In this document: one piece after another, positions 52,629-64,000 of the stretch
Layout of the letters: every line of letters begins with the position of its first letter
Numbering within the stretch: the first letter of the stretch is position 1
Assembly: GCA_009760855.2 (NCBI GenBank)
Contig: WPIO01000016.1
Span: forward strand, 4,919,001 to 4,983,000
Length of the DNA stretch: 64,000 bases
Reading direction: 5' to 3'
DNA from: Cristatella mucedo
Lineage: Eukaryota; Bryozoa; Phylactolaemata; Cristatellidae
Translations under genes and position numbers: made by a program
The notes under the pieces: generated by a model
The model's database searches: none
Told to the model about the DNA's origin: nothing
The model's input: only the letters and a program-made list of their open reading frames with translations

Positions 52629-53205
52629 GCCGACTTTCACTCAAGGCAGAAGCAATCAACTGCCAACAAATGCTACACATGAAGACAAAATGTGACAAAG
52701 CAAAGATAACCGAATTAGTAGCGGATAATACACTGTTACTGTGGGAGACGGGTGCCTGTAACAGATACCAGAGGTTGAGCTGATAGCGCCAAATGATATC
52801 CAATTACAAAGCCAGCCAAGCTCCGACTACAATATGTAGTTGAATCGTTAGCCCGACTTCATACATGTGGCAACACACTCAAAAGGGAAAACTTTGCCAC
52901 TGGAGCTGAACCCAAGGCCTCTAAAGCCAGAGATCATGAGTTCGGGGTCAGGCCAGGGTCACACCTAACACCCATTTTGATAGAAGTAGTCCAGTCCAGC
53001 TTTATGCCCAAAGCACTAGACCCAATGACCAACAAAGACTGCCCCCCAAAAGTTTCTACACACCAGCTACGAGCACACTATTTAACTCTAAATTAAAATT
53101 AAATTAAAATACGATTTAGATTGGATCTAATTCTGTAGCAGTTTTTTATGCAGGAAAGCTAAGAAATGTAATTTTTAAATGGAAATTATTTGGTAAATAA
53201 ATAAA

Positions 53206-53334
53206 TAAAAAATTCGTTTGTATAGCGCCGTACGAGAACTTAATCTCCATTCAGGCGCTTCATATATGCCACGGGGCTCGAGCCCAGGACTCGGCTGGGG
53301 CGAGCACCTTAACCACTGGGCCAAACAGGTACAA
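53206..53334 (-). mobile_element. SINE1 copy
   Basis: The plus strand shows the complement: TATAGCGCCGTACGAGAACT, AATCTCCATTCAGGCGCTTC, GGGGCTCGAGCCC and ACCTTAACCACTGGGCCAAA. Confidence 0.88.
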
Positions 53335-53339
53335 TCGAT

Positions 53340-54620
53340 AAAATGTGAGGCACCGGGATTTTTGATAACTACACCCGATCGTCTCGGCATTGACACCACC
53401 AGCTTCCAGCACGTTTCTAGAGGAATTAATGCCTTGCAATCCTTCAAAACCTCGAAGAACTCGTCGGGTTTCATGCGCGGGAGAGCTCTGAACCTTAAAG
53501 CGTGGTAGACTTCACCCCACAGATGCTCTATTGGGTCGAATTCTGGGGCTTGGCTTGGTCACTGCATGACCTCAATCGGCTCGAAGCCACAAACAGCAGG
53601 TTCGTGAAAAACTGTTTAACCTCCACAGCAGTAAGCTTCGTATCGTTGTCATACTGCCGAAAGAAATCGAGAAATTTCGTCTGCTGAAGAAATCCTGAAG
53701 AATGTAAGCAGACGAAAAGCCAATATTCTGCACACTCTGTCAAGAAAGACATTCTAATTCACGATTCCTTATATCCTATGCAGCCGCCCAACACTGGAAG
53801 TTGAGAAGCAACCCCATACCTTAGTACACCTTGACCAACGAATTTCACGGTCTTTTGTAGGCGAACGTCCAGGTAGGCTTCACTCATTCGCCAGCAAACG
53901 TAATTCCTCCTTTGTCACAGTCAAAGAGATTAAATTTGGACTCGCCGGTCTACAGCACTCTGCTCCATTGTGTATCTGCCCAGTGCAAGCAAAATCCAGC
54001 CTTGCTTTTTCGTGATGCACAGTAAACAATGACTTGCACTTGGTCACCCATGCAATTAGCTGTTGTTCGTTAAGCCTACTGTTCACGGTATTTTTTCCCG
54101 AGCTGGTTTGACCCAGCGGTTAAGGTGCTCCATGCCCCGACCAAGGTCTGGCCGAGGTCGTAAGCTCTTGCCCCGTGGCATATGTGAAGCCCATGAATAG
54201 AGATCAAATTCTCTTAGGGTGTTATACAAATTAATTATATTATATATTAAATCTTTTGGCTTACGACCGTTCCGGCAGCTTGACAGAGACTCTTGCAGTG
54301 CATTTTATAGTGTACAAAATGCCCTTCAGAGCCATGCTTTTGAGGAGCCGGTTACTCGAGGGCGACCCGAGAGTGCAGTGCCCCTGTGCTACCATAGTCC
54401 AGGTGTTTCCTAATAACAATCCTAACAGTGCCCTCAGATAGCTTCAGAAGCCTCGCGATTTCTCAGTTTGAATGGCCATCTCCATGCAGCGACATCAAAA
54501 CTGCTCTTGTGCTGTCACAAAGCTATTCAACTAGTGGCTTTTTCCGGTCTCCATTACAAGGGACAAAATTGCATATGTTGGCCTCAAAATGTCAAGAAGA
54601 CATCCGAGTACCTTAGCTCA
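53340..54620 (-). pseudogene. Tc1/mariner transposase pseudogene interrupted by SINE1
   Basis: In minus order there is a helix-turn-helix part (MSLHGDGHS, EIARLLKLSEGTVRIVIRKH, near 54560-54360) with in-frame stops. After the SINE1 comes CKSLFTVHHEKARLDFACTG. The catalytic blocks follow: QYDNDTKLTA (a variant of QQDNDPKHTA) and, in a shifted frame, PEFDPIEHLWGEV. The C-terminus is IPLETCWKLVVSMPRR. Stops, two frameshifts and the SINE1 insertion make it inactive. Confidence 0.88.
54100..54245 (+). mobile_element. SINE1 copy inside the Tc1 pseudogene
   Basis: Head GCTGGTTTGACCCAGCGGTT, GGTCTGGCCGAGGTCGTAAG, then a tail CATGAATAGAGATCAAATTC, TCTTAGGGTGTTATACAAAT and an AT-rich end. Confidence 0.87.
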
Positions 54621-55985
54621 TCACTGGCAGAGGCATGTCGGTGACGAAACGGGACAAAAATAGGTTCTGCTGAGTAGCACCCAAGAGAGGATGGAATGGT
54701 CACGTGACTGTACCTGCCCACGTGCTTGCCGTTGACCAAAATAAACAGCAAACTGCAACTAAAGCCAAAATTATATTGACAATAGTTACAATTTAATAAC
54801 TAATGTAGCATAATGACAAATTGTTACAATTCAATAACTAGTGCAGCATAATGACTTACTCGAGTGCGGCTTCTTGCAACAACCGAACTTGGACCAATGG
54901 ACAAGGTGCGTAGAAACTTATGGAGGGCCGTGTCTCTACTCTTGTCTAATTCGATATGCAATATGACACTCTATAATCCACCTCAGGTTCAATGTACTAA
55001 AGTTCTTGCCCAATCAAGCAACGGAAGGGTAAATAACCTAATTGGAACATATGGAGTAGCAGGGCATTGCAGTTCAAGTCATTAGCTTAAGTGCCTCGGA
55101 ATGGTCGAGACAAGCAAATGGTAGCAGGAGAATGGTTAGCACGTGTTGCCTTCGGTGCAAGCATGTTGAATTCAACATCCTAGACCTGCAAGGCATATTC
55201 TGCACTTGCTAGAGCTAAGTACGGAGGGTTTAGTTTGTTCAAATGGCTCAATCACATACTCGTTTCACCAACGGAGAAGTTCGCTCGACCACAGCACCTC
55301 CGGCTATCCCAATTGCACACGGCATGCTAATAGCAGTGACAACCGAAGACTGCTCACACCTCGAGGCACTAGCTGGCACTTATGCACACTTACACCACCA
55401 GGAATGTGGCGATGGATGCTTCGAGGGCTTGAAGCGAAGAGCAGTAAGTGCAAGCAAAGTGCAATCAGGCTCGGCAAAGTCGAGGCATTGCTGCTCCACA
55501 AATAACGATTATCAGCTATGCTTCCCCAGGGTGCAATCAGGCTCATTGGCTAAAACTCGAGAGCCCCTCTCAAAATTCAACGACCGGGTACAACCGTAGG
55601 TCAACGTCTGGAGATGTCATCGTCCCACACAGCGACAGAATACCAGCAATACCGGAAATATAACTACCATGGTGACCCTGCAAATGCTGAGCAGAGGCAT
55701 CTATCATGTTCCTCTCAACTAGAAGTACAATCTTCAGATTACCTTACTGAAAGTAACCCTGTGGCTTTCTAGATGCACTCCCTCATTACTGTATCAGCTA
55801 ACTCAGAATTATGCAAAAAGCAGACACTTTGCAGCTGGTAACAGCACTTCCTCAGTCTGTAAAAAATATGCGGGGCTGCTTGGGGAGGCTTCGCCATGAC
55901 TGACCCGGCCGAACTGAAGAATGCAAGTTCAGGACGACCGGCAGGTCGTCCTTGCTGATGATCACCCGCCCGACGACTACTACAA
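54621..55985. other. region upstream of the first recognised MUS81 exon, unassigned
   Basis: Overlapping plus-strand open frames at 55206-55663 include an exon-like end (AAGAGCAG|TAAGTG context near 55440) but match no family I know. No repeat was identified. Confidence 0.4.
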
Positions 55986-55989
55986 CACC

Positions 55990-56290
55990 GACAAACAGCA
56001 ACAAAGTTTGGGCTTGCTTAGATAAGAATCCCGAAGCCAATCGGGTTCAGGCATTTGTGATATCCAATATGGACTTCTGTAAATCACAACTAAAGGTCTT
56101 TCTGCTTGTAGTATAAGGCGATTATAGTTGCTGGACACAGTGTACCTCTACAGTTGTGCTTGTTGTCATTGAGCATGCTACCACTAATCATTCAATCGTG
56201 CTTCTTTTGCAGCAAATGTGCAGTGCCTAGAAAAAGATTGAGTTATGTGAGCATGCTATAATAAATGTATTATTATTATTTGTATTATTA
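55990..56290 (+). mobile_element. LINE-A 3' copy, internally deleted
   Basis: GGGCTTGCTTAGATAAGAAT, CAGGCATTTGTGATATCCAA, then decayed 3' UTR, AGTGCCTAGAAAAAGATTGAG and a TATTATTATTTGTATTATT tail. Confidence 0.8.
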
Positions 56291-56785
56291 AAGCTGGCCT
56301 TATCTGTGGTGAACGCTGCAACTGTCACACTAGACTACTTCTCACCGATCTGCACTGATTCCCCATCATGTAGCCCATTGACCTCATGGTTATGTCTCTC
56401 ACCTACAGGTCTGTTCATTCTATTGCTCTGGCCTACCTATCAGAAATACTTCCTAATGAGGCTTCCCCGTCATACTGCCTACTCCTAAACCGGGAGATTA
56501 GTTGTGCCTCTAACCGCTCAAATCTTGTTGAGACTGCGCTTTTAGTTCCTATGCTCCTTAAGCCCAGAACTACAATCCTACTGACATCACGCCATCCTCT
56601 GACTTGACAATATTTAAAAAGAAACTAAAACCCACCTGCTTCTAACAGCACTTGCTCCATGCATGTGAATTGTCTCTTACTTGCTCATGCATGCCGTATT
56701 GTGCATCTTCTGCTAATCAATTGACAGGCTTCCTTTCCAGCATGTGCAAAGAGTCTATTTAAGATCTCGATAAAGAACTCTAGTT
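56291..56785 (+). mobile_element. LINE-A 3' copy, diverged
   Basis: Carries the decayed ADLHWLP...LSLTYRSVHSIALAYLSEIL block (plus 56386-56607) and a 3' UTR. It follows the previous copy head-to-tail, and its tail is degraded. Confidence 0.8.
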
Positions 56786-57371
56786 TGCTCAGATGTGCTA
56801 GCATGTGTTTATATGTGTTTATTTATAGCATTTTTATAACAACTATTGTTAGTGCTGATGCTTGGTCCTCGTTCAATTTCAGGCCGTGCCCTCAAAGCAC
56901 TGTTCTCTTTCTCATGGCTCACGAGCACTGTCCTACTCACAACAGAGGCTACATTCGACGGAATGGTCCCTAACGATTGTATGCAATCAACTCAAATTAT
57001 TACTCAATTATGCACATCTCTCTGCATGTGATTCTCATTCTCTGTGCAGACCCTCCTTAGGTATAAAAAATCGACTCTGAATAGCAAAATAAATATTCTA
57101 CCTTTTAACCCTTGACAATGATGCAGTCTGCTTCCTCACACCTTATGCTCAATCCTCAACCCAAGCACTATCAGGTGGAGTGCTACAACACGATGCTAGC
57201 CAAAAGTCCATATGAATGGGCTCAGCTGACTAAACCAACTTATAACCTTGCTCGGATGCCTGCAGACTGTAAGCTACTATGTGCATGCTTGATAAGCACA
57301 CACAAAATCACGAGTGACTGACTATACATCAGCTGGCATACGATGGCTACCGTAGGTAATAGCTATCCATT

Positions 57372-57485
57372 TTGCAGAGGCTAGGGTTAAGGAGCTTGCA
57401 TTTCACGACTCAGGTTCGAGTCTTGAAGCAGGCAGCTATTTATTGCCCACTGCAAACAGGAGAGATAGTCTCTGTGGCTCTTCCA
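57372..57485 (+). mobile_element. SINE2-like fragment
   Basis: AGGGTTAAGGAGCTTGCATTT, CAGGTTCGAGTCTTGAAGC and TATTGCCCACTGCAAACAGG follow SINE2 order, truncated before the end. Confidence 0.65.
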
Positions 57486-57487
57486 CC

Positions 57488-57670
57488 TGCTATATTGGTG
57501 AGTCGTAATGGCATACTAGGTAAGGCGGTTGCTTTTCACGACCTCGGACCCGAGGTCGTGGGTTCGAATCCTTTGGTGGGCGATCCTTTATCGCTACCGC
57601 AAGCGGTGGTGATAGCCGTAAAGGCTCTTCTGTCGCTATACAAAAAGAGGCTGCTAAATCAGCTAGGATT
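57488..57670 (+). mobile_element. SINE2, best-preserved copy
   Basis: A complete unit: A-box region TGGCATACTAGGTAAGGCGG, B box GGGTTCGAATCC, core CGATCCTTTATCGCTACCGC, a small hairpin-like ACCGCAAGCGGTGGT, GTAAAGGCTCTTCTGTCGC and AATCAGC. An AT-rich tract follows. Confidence 0.9.
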
Positions 57671-57820
57671 AATTAATTATATAAACATAATTATAATATA
57701 AATAAAATATTATAATAATATATGAAAATATATGAATATACAAAAACATATCTATATGTCTATAGATATGTTTGCATCTATATAATATATCTATAATATT
57801 GATAAATATATAGAGAGAGA
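57671..57820. repeat. AT-rich tract with ATATCTATA words
   Basis: A nearly pure A/T stretch with repeated TATATCTATAATAT-type words. It is low complexity. Confidence 0.85.
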
Positions 57821-58039
57821 CAGATATAAATGAGGCTGTGGATTCGGCTACCGTTTACTTTTTAATTTTTCTTTTATGAAAACAACATAGCGGAATCACA
57901 GATGCACAATCCAAAAATGCTGGTGTCAACCTTCAACCACCAAAACCCAACCGTAAACCATCTTCTTATCTCAGGCAAGCACTTTCAGTAGTGACCTTTG
58001 CGGCAATGCAGCAAATCCATCCCCACAGTAATATTCATC

Positions 58040-58570
58040 CCCACAGGACTCTTCACTTTCCTTTCCTAGCTCTATCTCAATTGTGGCCTTCAAGCCTACC
58101 GCTGATGACCTCATCTCGAAGGTCATCCACCAGTCTAATCAGACCACTAGCCCTCGAGATGTCATACTATTGAGGTGCTACATTTCCTGCTGCTCACCAT
58201 AACTAACAAACATGTCCTCAATTCCAGGATTCGTGACAGCATCCTTCAAACAGCTGCTTGCCATTCCACTAATTACGAACTGAACTCTAGTCAAGGAGTC
58301 AGTTAATAACTTTTGTCTAATTAATCTCTCTCCTGAATTATATAAAAGATAATCGAGCAAGTAGTAGCACAACAGCAAAATTCTTGCGTAATACAAACAT
58401 TAAATCAACCCAGTAAGTTCAGACCTGGATTTAGAGCAAATCCTTCCACAGGTCAGCACAACTAAGTGCATACTCAGGAACGCTGATTCTGGTGGCATCT
58501 CTGGTAGGTAGTTTTGCTCGACCTTTCAGCAGCGTTTGATACGATTGATCCCCACTCTTTCGTCATTCCC
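58040..58570 (+). mobile_element. LINE-A 5' region relic (pre-RT linker and RT start)
   Basis: Decayed frames read FKPTADDLISKVIHQS, then VSTTKCILRNADSGGIS and FCSTFQQRLIRLIPT. This order (pre-RT, then the ILRNAD...[12 protein letters not shown] block) matches the LINE-A ORF2 of other copies. Confidence 0.6.
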
Positions 58571-58711
58571 GGAAATTCACGTCGAGCACGATTGAAAGTC
58601 ATGATAAAGACATGTCATTCTTACCAGAAACTTTAACATATTATAGCAGCAGAAAGATCGCAATAATTTAAACCAGTTGCTAATAGCTACCATTACAAAC
58701 TGCAGCACAGA

Positions 58712-58745
<34 letters not shown>

Positions 58746-59165
58746 GGACATTTGTATAGCACGAAGAAAGAACTAAGTCTCTTTCTGGGGGCTTTACAAC
58801 TAACTGCAATAGAATCAATAAGCAAAGGTTAATGGCACGTAAGATATTATGCTTAAGACAACCATGAAAGCAGGCAAGCAGCATGCTTAGGCCAGCATGC
58901 TAAAGTACACAAAAAAAAGACAAACCGGACCATCGACTAGTAGGTCCTCTGGCAAAACTAGCACTGAATCATGCACAGGTAAGCAAGCGAAGCAAACGGA
59001 ACAAGAACAGTTCAATGACGCAAAGGGAAAGCTGACCGGAACAGAGGTACGTTTGGCTTAGACTTGAGTGATGCTAAGTCATCGCAGGTAGCGACAGAGA
59101 CACGAAGCGAGTCCCAGACTGAAGGCGCATATGAGCTGGAGGCCCAGTCAACGAAAGATTAAAAT
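58712..59165 (-). mobile_element. LINE-A 3' copy, diverged
   Basis: (TAA)n run 58712-58744 (an ATT tail on the minus strand), AAGTCTCTTTCTGGGGGCTT, then a complement of the 3' UTR and C-terminal block (GACGCAAAGGG, GAGTCCCAGACTGAAGGC). Confidence 0.75.
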
Positions 59166-59210
59166 TCAGTGCGAGGGACAGCGAGACTACTAGAAACCGG
59201 GGAACGCATG

Positions 59211-59213
<3 letters not shown>

Positions 59214-59277
<64 letters not shown>
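59214..59277. repeat. (GA)n microsatellite
   Basis: A pure GA array of about 30 units. Confidence 0.97.
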
Positions 59278-59560
59278 ACACCGGAGGAGCAACGAGGACG
59301 GAAAAGTAGACTAGTGCAAAAGCGACCTGTACGGCAAGTATCAACCTTGTTAAGACAAACAGACGAAAAGAGAAGACGATAAATCAAAGCTGTTCAGTAG
59401 CACTGGGCACGGACAAATGCAGTTAAAATACAGGCAGAGAAAATATCACTGCCGAAACTGCAAATTATTTTTAATTAGCCCTACAATCCAACTATGACAG
59501 CAACATGAACATAACATGAATTCGGATACAGTATATACTACTGATGAACCAATCCAAACT

Positions 59561-59707
59561 TAATAATAATAATAATAATAATGTACTTGATAAAGCGCCC
59601 TCAGAGAACTTAATCTCTTTATAGGCGCTTTACATTTGCTGCAAAGAGAAATGCAATTAAATGGTTAGTAAAATCATGCTTGAAAAACAAACAAAATGAA
59701 TAACATG

Positions 59708-59711
<4 letters not shown>
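59561..59711 (-). mobile_element. LINE-A 3' terminal unit, distal copy of a dimeric tail
   Basis: A 151-bp terminal unit with hairpin and (ATT)n tail, joined at GAATAACATGGTTA to the tail of the next copy. The junction base is the same as at 6400. Confidence 0.92.
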
Positions 59712-59738
<27 letters not shown>

Positions 59739-61131
59739 TTGCACTTGATAAAGCGCCCTCAGAGAACTCAATCTCTTTCTAGGCGCTTTACATTTGCTGC
59801 AAAGTTATATACAATTGAATAGTAAGTAAAATCATACTTGAAAAACAAACAAAATGAATAATATGGTTAGGGGTGACATGTACAGGGTCAACATGCAAAT
59901 GTGGTTAGTGGCAGCATGCACAGTGTCAGCACGCACAAGCACATCAAGGACGAATCACAGGGACCCACTAAATGCTGTCCTAAATAGGTGTGTTTTTAAG
60001 TTTCTTTTAAATGTGGTCAGGTCATGGGATGTTCTGACGCAGGTCGGGAGGGAGTTCCAGGCTTTGGGAGCATACGAGCTGAATGCACGGTCTCCAAAGG
60101 ATTTAAGGTTTGCACGAGGTATTTCCAGACTGTTGGATTCCGAAAAGCGGGTGGTACGATGCTTGGCCTGATGGGGTAGTATATCTGAAAGATAGGCTGG
60201 AGCCATAGAATGAAGAGACCTAAAAGTGAGCGACAAAACCTTGAAGTCAATCCGTTGCTTGACTGGTAGCCAGTGCAGGTCGGCGAGAAGTGGAGTAATG
60301 TGGCAACTGCGACGCTCACGACAGGCAAGCCTAGCTGCCGAGTTTTGCACAAGCTGCAATCGCCTGATCGCACATGCTGGTAGGCCAGTGAGCAGTGAGT
60401 TGCAGAAGTCGAGACGAGATGTCGCGAATGCATGAACCAACTTGGACGTGGTATCCTTATCTAAACAAGCCCGATTTTTAGCAATGTTATGAAGCTGAAA
60501 ATAGGCAGATTTGACTATGGAGCTGATATGGTCGTCTAACAAGAGGTTGCTTTGGAATATGACACCTAGATTTCGAGCTGATTCAAGTGGAGATATGCTG
60601 GCTGAGCCAATTTTGAGCGTCAGCCTTTCCAATTTCTGAATCACACTGGGTTTGCCCATAACTAGTAAGTTAGTTTTGTCATCGTTTAGTTTTAGAAAAT
60701 TTGCTGCCATCCATGTGCGGATGTCATCAATACATGCAGCAAGCGAGTTTAGAGAATCTGAGGTGCTCGAAGGCTGGGAGGGATCGAAGCAAAGGTACAA
60801 CTGAGTGTCATCCGCATAGAAGTGAAAGCCTAGATTGTGCTTGGCAATCACATCGGCAAGAGGAAGAGTATAAACCGTGAAAAGAACCGGACCTAGCACT
60901 GAGCCCTGAGGTACTCCATATTTCAGAGGTACTTCATATGATCTTTGTCCATTCACATCAATACTCTGGAGTCTCCCACTGAGATAGGATCTGAACCATT
61001 GCAGAGCAGTGCCAGTGATGCCCAGGTGAGATGAGAGGCGCTCTAGAAGAACTTTGTGATCGATGGTGTCAAAAACTGCCGAAAGATCAAGAAAAACAAG
61101 CAGAGACACTCTACCCATTTCTGCATTCCTA
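59712..61131 (-). mobile_element. LINE-A with long intact RT frame
   Basis: A single open frame (from 61283 through the element to 59955) contains [60 protein letters not shown] and [21 protein letters not shown] is the RT active site. The thumb and C-terminal block end at AFSGSL. The endonuclease and fingers are missing through 5' truncation. This is the least decayed copy. It lies antisense-free, in the same orientation as MUS81. Confidence 0.95.
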
Positions 61132-61169
61132 AGTATTGAAGAAGAAGGCCAGCAGATTGCTCTTCTCAC

Positions 61170-61283
61170 CTGAGTGTCACACGGCTGAGAAGCTAAGCAG
61201 CCACTGAGAGCAGCTCCAGAAACGCTGGGAGCAGGAATGAAAGCAGACGAAGCTGTTGAGCAATGCTTAGGCCTGCTTTCCAT
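61170..61283 (-). CDS. MUS81: candidate upstream MUS81 linker exon
   Basis: An open stretch rich in Ser, Ala and Pro ends ACTCAG|GTGAGA in phase 0, which fits the phase-0 start of the exon at 52389. MUS81 proteins have such a linker between the N-terminal HhH and the winged helix. The acceptor is uncertain (about 61284-61293) and no motif is conserved, so this is only a candidate. A LINE-A copy begins 38 bases downstream. Confidence 0.3.
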
Positions 61284-62618
61284 GCTAATGCCTATAAGTC
61301 ATGAACATAGGTTACAGGCAAGGAATCGAAGCAAGCACTTAAGCATCAAGCAATAACAATAACTAATGCTGCGACCACAAACAGTGAAGCTGGGAACTTG
61401 CGACTGGTCAAGGCACAACACAGTGACAACCATCTTCTTACAGCTACCTCCTGCTGTCACCGCAGCAAGCTTGCATTATTGACTGACGGTATGCACATGC
61501 AGATATGAGGCTATAGAGATTGAGGAGTGTTTCGCCAAGCTAGAAGAGAAATCGCTGTGCCACGACTTTGGCTTCAGACCTCGTTTAGAAGGTTCTGGCC
61601 TTCTTGATATTTCTCTATCTTTTATCCTAACTGTTATTAAGCGTTCAAAGAGCAGCAAGGCTGCCTGCCGTTTTTATGCGAGTTCCTAACACAAAGGAAT
61701 CATGAGAAGTGTGCTTTGGTTTTAAGGCAAGAAAACAGCACGGCTTGATAGGTACAGAGCTGGCTGCGGACGCAATCCATCCCGAAAAGAATCTTTTTTC
61801 TCTTTTATGGGTGGACACCTTTACCCATGGCTATTGGATAGGGAGTATGCCCTAGAATAACCCAATGTGGCATATCCCCTTTTCTTTTGACAGGTTGCCT
61901 ATGGAAAGTCAAAAGCCAGGCGAAGTCTTATTTAGTCTAATCATGGCTAAGACCCATTCTTTTATCGCCAACCTCCTCATCAGAACAGTCCAGCCGTAGG
62001 AGCTCCAAGTATAAACGAGTCATAAAAACGTGGTAAGTCTCGATCAACCTGACACCTAGCTATCATCGGCCATTCTGCTTAATGATGGTGGACCATTAAC
62101 GATAGCTGTGATTGATTTTTTAAATATCACTGCAGTAAGTACCAGCCAAAAAGTACGACGTCCCGGTCCCAATGGCATAACCCCTAAACTAGGAAGAAAG
62201 TGGGAACAAAAACGACGATATGAATTTTGCTAAAAGAGCAGGTGGCCTTTCAGCACCTCAATCCTCAACGTAAGGATGTGCAGAATGGGCTTCTGTATGT
62301 GCATGTCTAATAAGATCACAAGGAAGTCTTGGTTGAATAAAAGTCGTATCCTTCATATCATACTGATATATTTGCTGCTGAAAAAGCCACCATTTAATTA
62401 ACTCTACCTTGAGGTAAATGCATGCAGTACAGTTTGGCTTGCAAAATTGGAAAGCTTGTTAGATGAGTAGGCAGGTGACTATAAAGATTTCCGGTGTGCT
62501 AAGGTCTATGCCTATTGTAAGAGCAGGACACAAGGTGGCACGGAGTAATCTTAAAAGGGTATCCTGGTATACTACACGACGTGCTGCTATTGTGTGACTA
62601 CTGCAGTGCACAAGTACA
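61284..62618. other. stretch without recognised genes
   Basis: No MUS81 N-terminal HhH exon could be found here. Plus and minus frames between 61780 and 62400 carry many stops. Confidence 0.45.
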
Positions 62619-63836
62619 TGAATGGACAAAGATCTGAAATATGGGGTACCTCAGGGATCCGTGCTAGGTTCGGTTCTTTTCACGGTTTATACTCTCCCTC
62701 TTGCTGATGTGATAGCCAAGCACCATCTGAACTTTCACTTCTATGCGGATGACAATCCGTTGCAACTTGGCTTTGATCCCTTCCAGCCTCCGAGACCACG
62801 AATTCTCTCCACTCGCTGCATGTATCGATGACATCCGCACATGGATGGCAGCAAATTTTCTAAAACTAAACGATAATAAAACTAACTTACTAGTTATGGG
62901 CAAACCCAGTGTTATTCAGAAATTGGAAAGGCTGACGCTCAAAATTGGCTCAGCCAGCATATCTCCTGTTGAATCAGCTCGAAATCTAGGTGTCATATTC
63001 CAAAGCGACCTCTCGTTAGACGATTATATCAGCTCCACAGTCAAATCTGCCTATTTTCAGCTTCATAACATTGCTAAAAATCGGGCTTGTTTAGATAAGG
63101 ATACCACGTCCAAGTTGGTCCAGGCATTCGTGACATCCCGTCTCGACTTCTGCAACTCACAGCTTACTGGCCTACCAGCATGTGCGATCAAGCGATTGCA
63201 GCTGGTGCAAAACTCCGCAGCTAGGCTTGTCTGTCGTGAGCGTCGCAGTTGCCACATCACACCACTTCTCGCCGACCTGCACTGGCTACCAATCAAGCAA
63301 CGGATTGACTTCAAGGTTTTGTAGCTCACTTTTAGGTCCCTTCATTCCTTAGCTCCAGCCTATCTCTCAGATATACTACCCCATCAGGCCAAGCATCGTA
63401 CCACCCGCTTTTCGGTCCAACAGTCTACAAATACCTCGTGCAAACCTTAAATCCTTTGGAGACCGTGCATTTAGTTCGTATGCTCCCAATGCCTGGAACT
63501 CCCTCCCAACTTGCGTCAGAACATCCCATGACCTGACCACATTTAAAAAGAACTTAAAAACACACCTATGTAGGACAGCATTTAGTGGGTCCCTGTGATT
63601 CGTCCTTCACGTGCTTTGCGTGCTGACACTGTGCATGCTGCCACTAACCACATTTGCATGCTGACCCTGCGCATGTCACCCCTAACCATATTATTCATGT
63701 TGTTTGTTTATCAAGCATGATATTACTCACCATTCAATTGCATTTCCCTTTGCAGCAAATGTAAAGCGCCTAGAAAGAGATTGAGTTCTCTGTGGGCGCT
63801 TTATCAAGTGCATTATTATTATTATTATTATTATTA
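62619..63836 (+). mobile_element. LINE-A copy, RT palm to tail
   Basis: Begins NGQR-like [20 protein letters not shown] and includes FHFYADDNPLQLGFD, a one-base-type frame change, then 193 open codons ([20 protein letters not shown] to KQRIDFKVL) ending in a stop. The C-terminal block, 3' UTR, intact hairpin and (ATT)n tail follow. It is close to 59712-61131 and 40555-41928. Confidence 0.94.
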
Positions 63837-64000
63837 AGTAGCACAGATTCAGTGGAATTCCTTAACAGCCACCAGCAAATGAAGGAAATTACAAATAATG
63901 CAACAATGCCATTTCATAATGACTTCTGCAAGCTTACATTTCAGCCACTATGTAGTAGTCTCATAAAACCACTTCGGCATAAACAGAACTAGCTACAAAT
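63837..64000. other. right edge, unassigned
   Basis: A plus open frame (STDSVEFLNSHQQMKE...) has no recognised family. Confidence 0.4.

Noticed and set aside
61780-62400. Possible LTR-retrotransposon polyprotein pieces
   Set aside because: No protease, RT or integrase motif could be aligned in any frame and stops are frequent.

Overview
The window is animal nuclear DNA. It carries two multi-exon protein genes, both on the minus strand, with large introns and canonical GT-AG junctions. These sit in a dense background of non-LTR retrotransposons, tRNA-derived SINEs, Tc1/mariner relics, a MITE-like element and microsatellites. There is no operon structure and no bacterial or phage signature. 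The repeat types and the gene content (a mitochondrial-type kynurenine aminotransferase and MUS81) suggest a metazoan, probably an invertebrate; the phylum cannot be fixed from the sequence alone. Most open reading frames here are low-complexity or repeat-derived and were not annotated as genes.

Gene 1 (349-10961, minus) is a kynurenine/cysteine-S-conjugate aminotransferase (KYAT1/KYAT3 family). Seven coding exons are resolved to the base, and all junction phases agree. They run from a start codon with a mitochondrial-type leader to the PLP-contacting Asp/Tyr segment. The exons with the PLP lysine and the C-terminal half lie beyond the left edge. Gene 2 (24071-52389, minus, and possibly further right) is MUS81, the catalytic subunit of the structure-specific endonuclease. 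Thirteen exons with fully compatible phases cover the winged helix, a long linker, the ERKxxxD nuclease domain and the C-terminal helix-hairpin-helix domain to the stop codon. The N-terminal helix-hairpin-helix exon was not found; it is probably right of the window or unrecognised. The two genes are co-oriented, about 13 kb apart, and show no sign of working in one pathway.

Repeats: LINE-A is a CR1/Rex1-like non-LTR element ending in a hairpin plus an (ATT)n tail. About 30 copies occur on both strands. LINE-B is a second non-LTR family with a different 3' end. SINE1 has a tRNA-like head and a 3' tail that copies the LINE-A terminal hairpin. SINE2 is a second tRNA-derived family whose copies cluster at 3.4-4.1 kb. 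Nested insertions give a relative chronology: LINE-B into SINE2 at 34.1-34.7 kb, and SINE1 into a Tc1 transposase at 54.1 kb.

Most notable points: two LINE-A loci share an identical duplicated (dimeric) 3' end; a LINE-derived hairpin is shared between LINE-A and SINE1; a 192-bp in-frame duplication lies inside one LINE-A; a SINE1 copy ends about 15 nt from a MUS81 3' splice site; and a foldback MITE-like element lies at 49.1-49.7 kb. I found nothing that supports an undescribed enzymatic or defence system.
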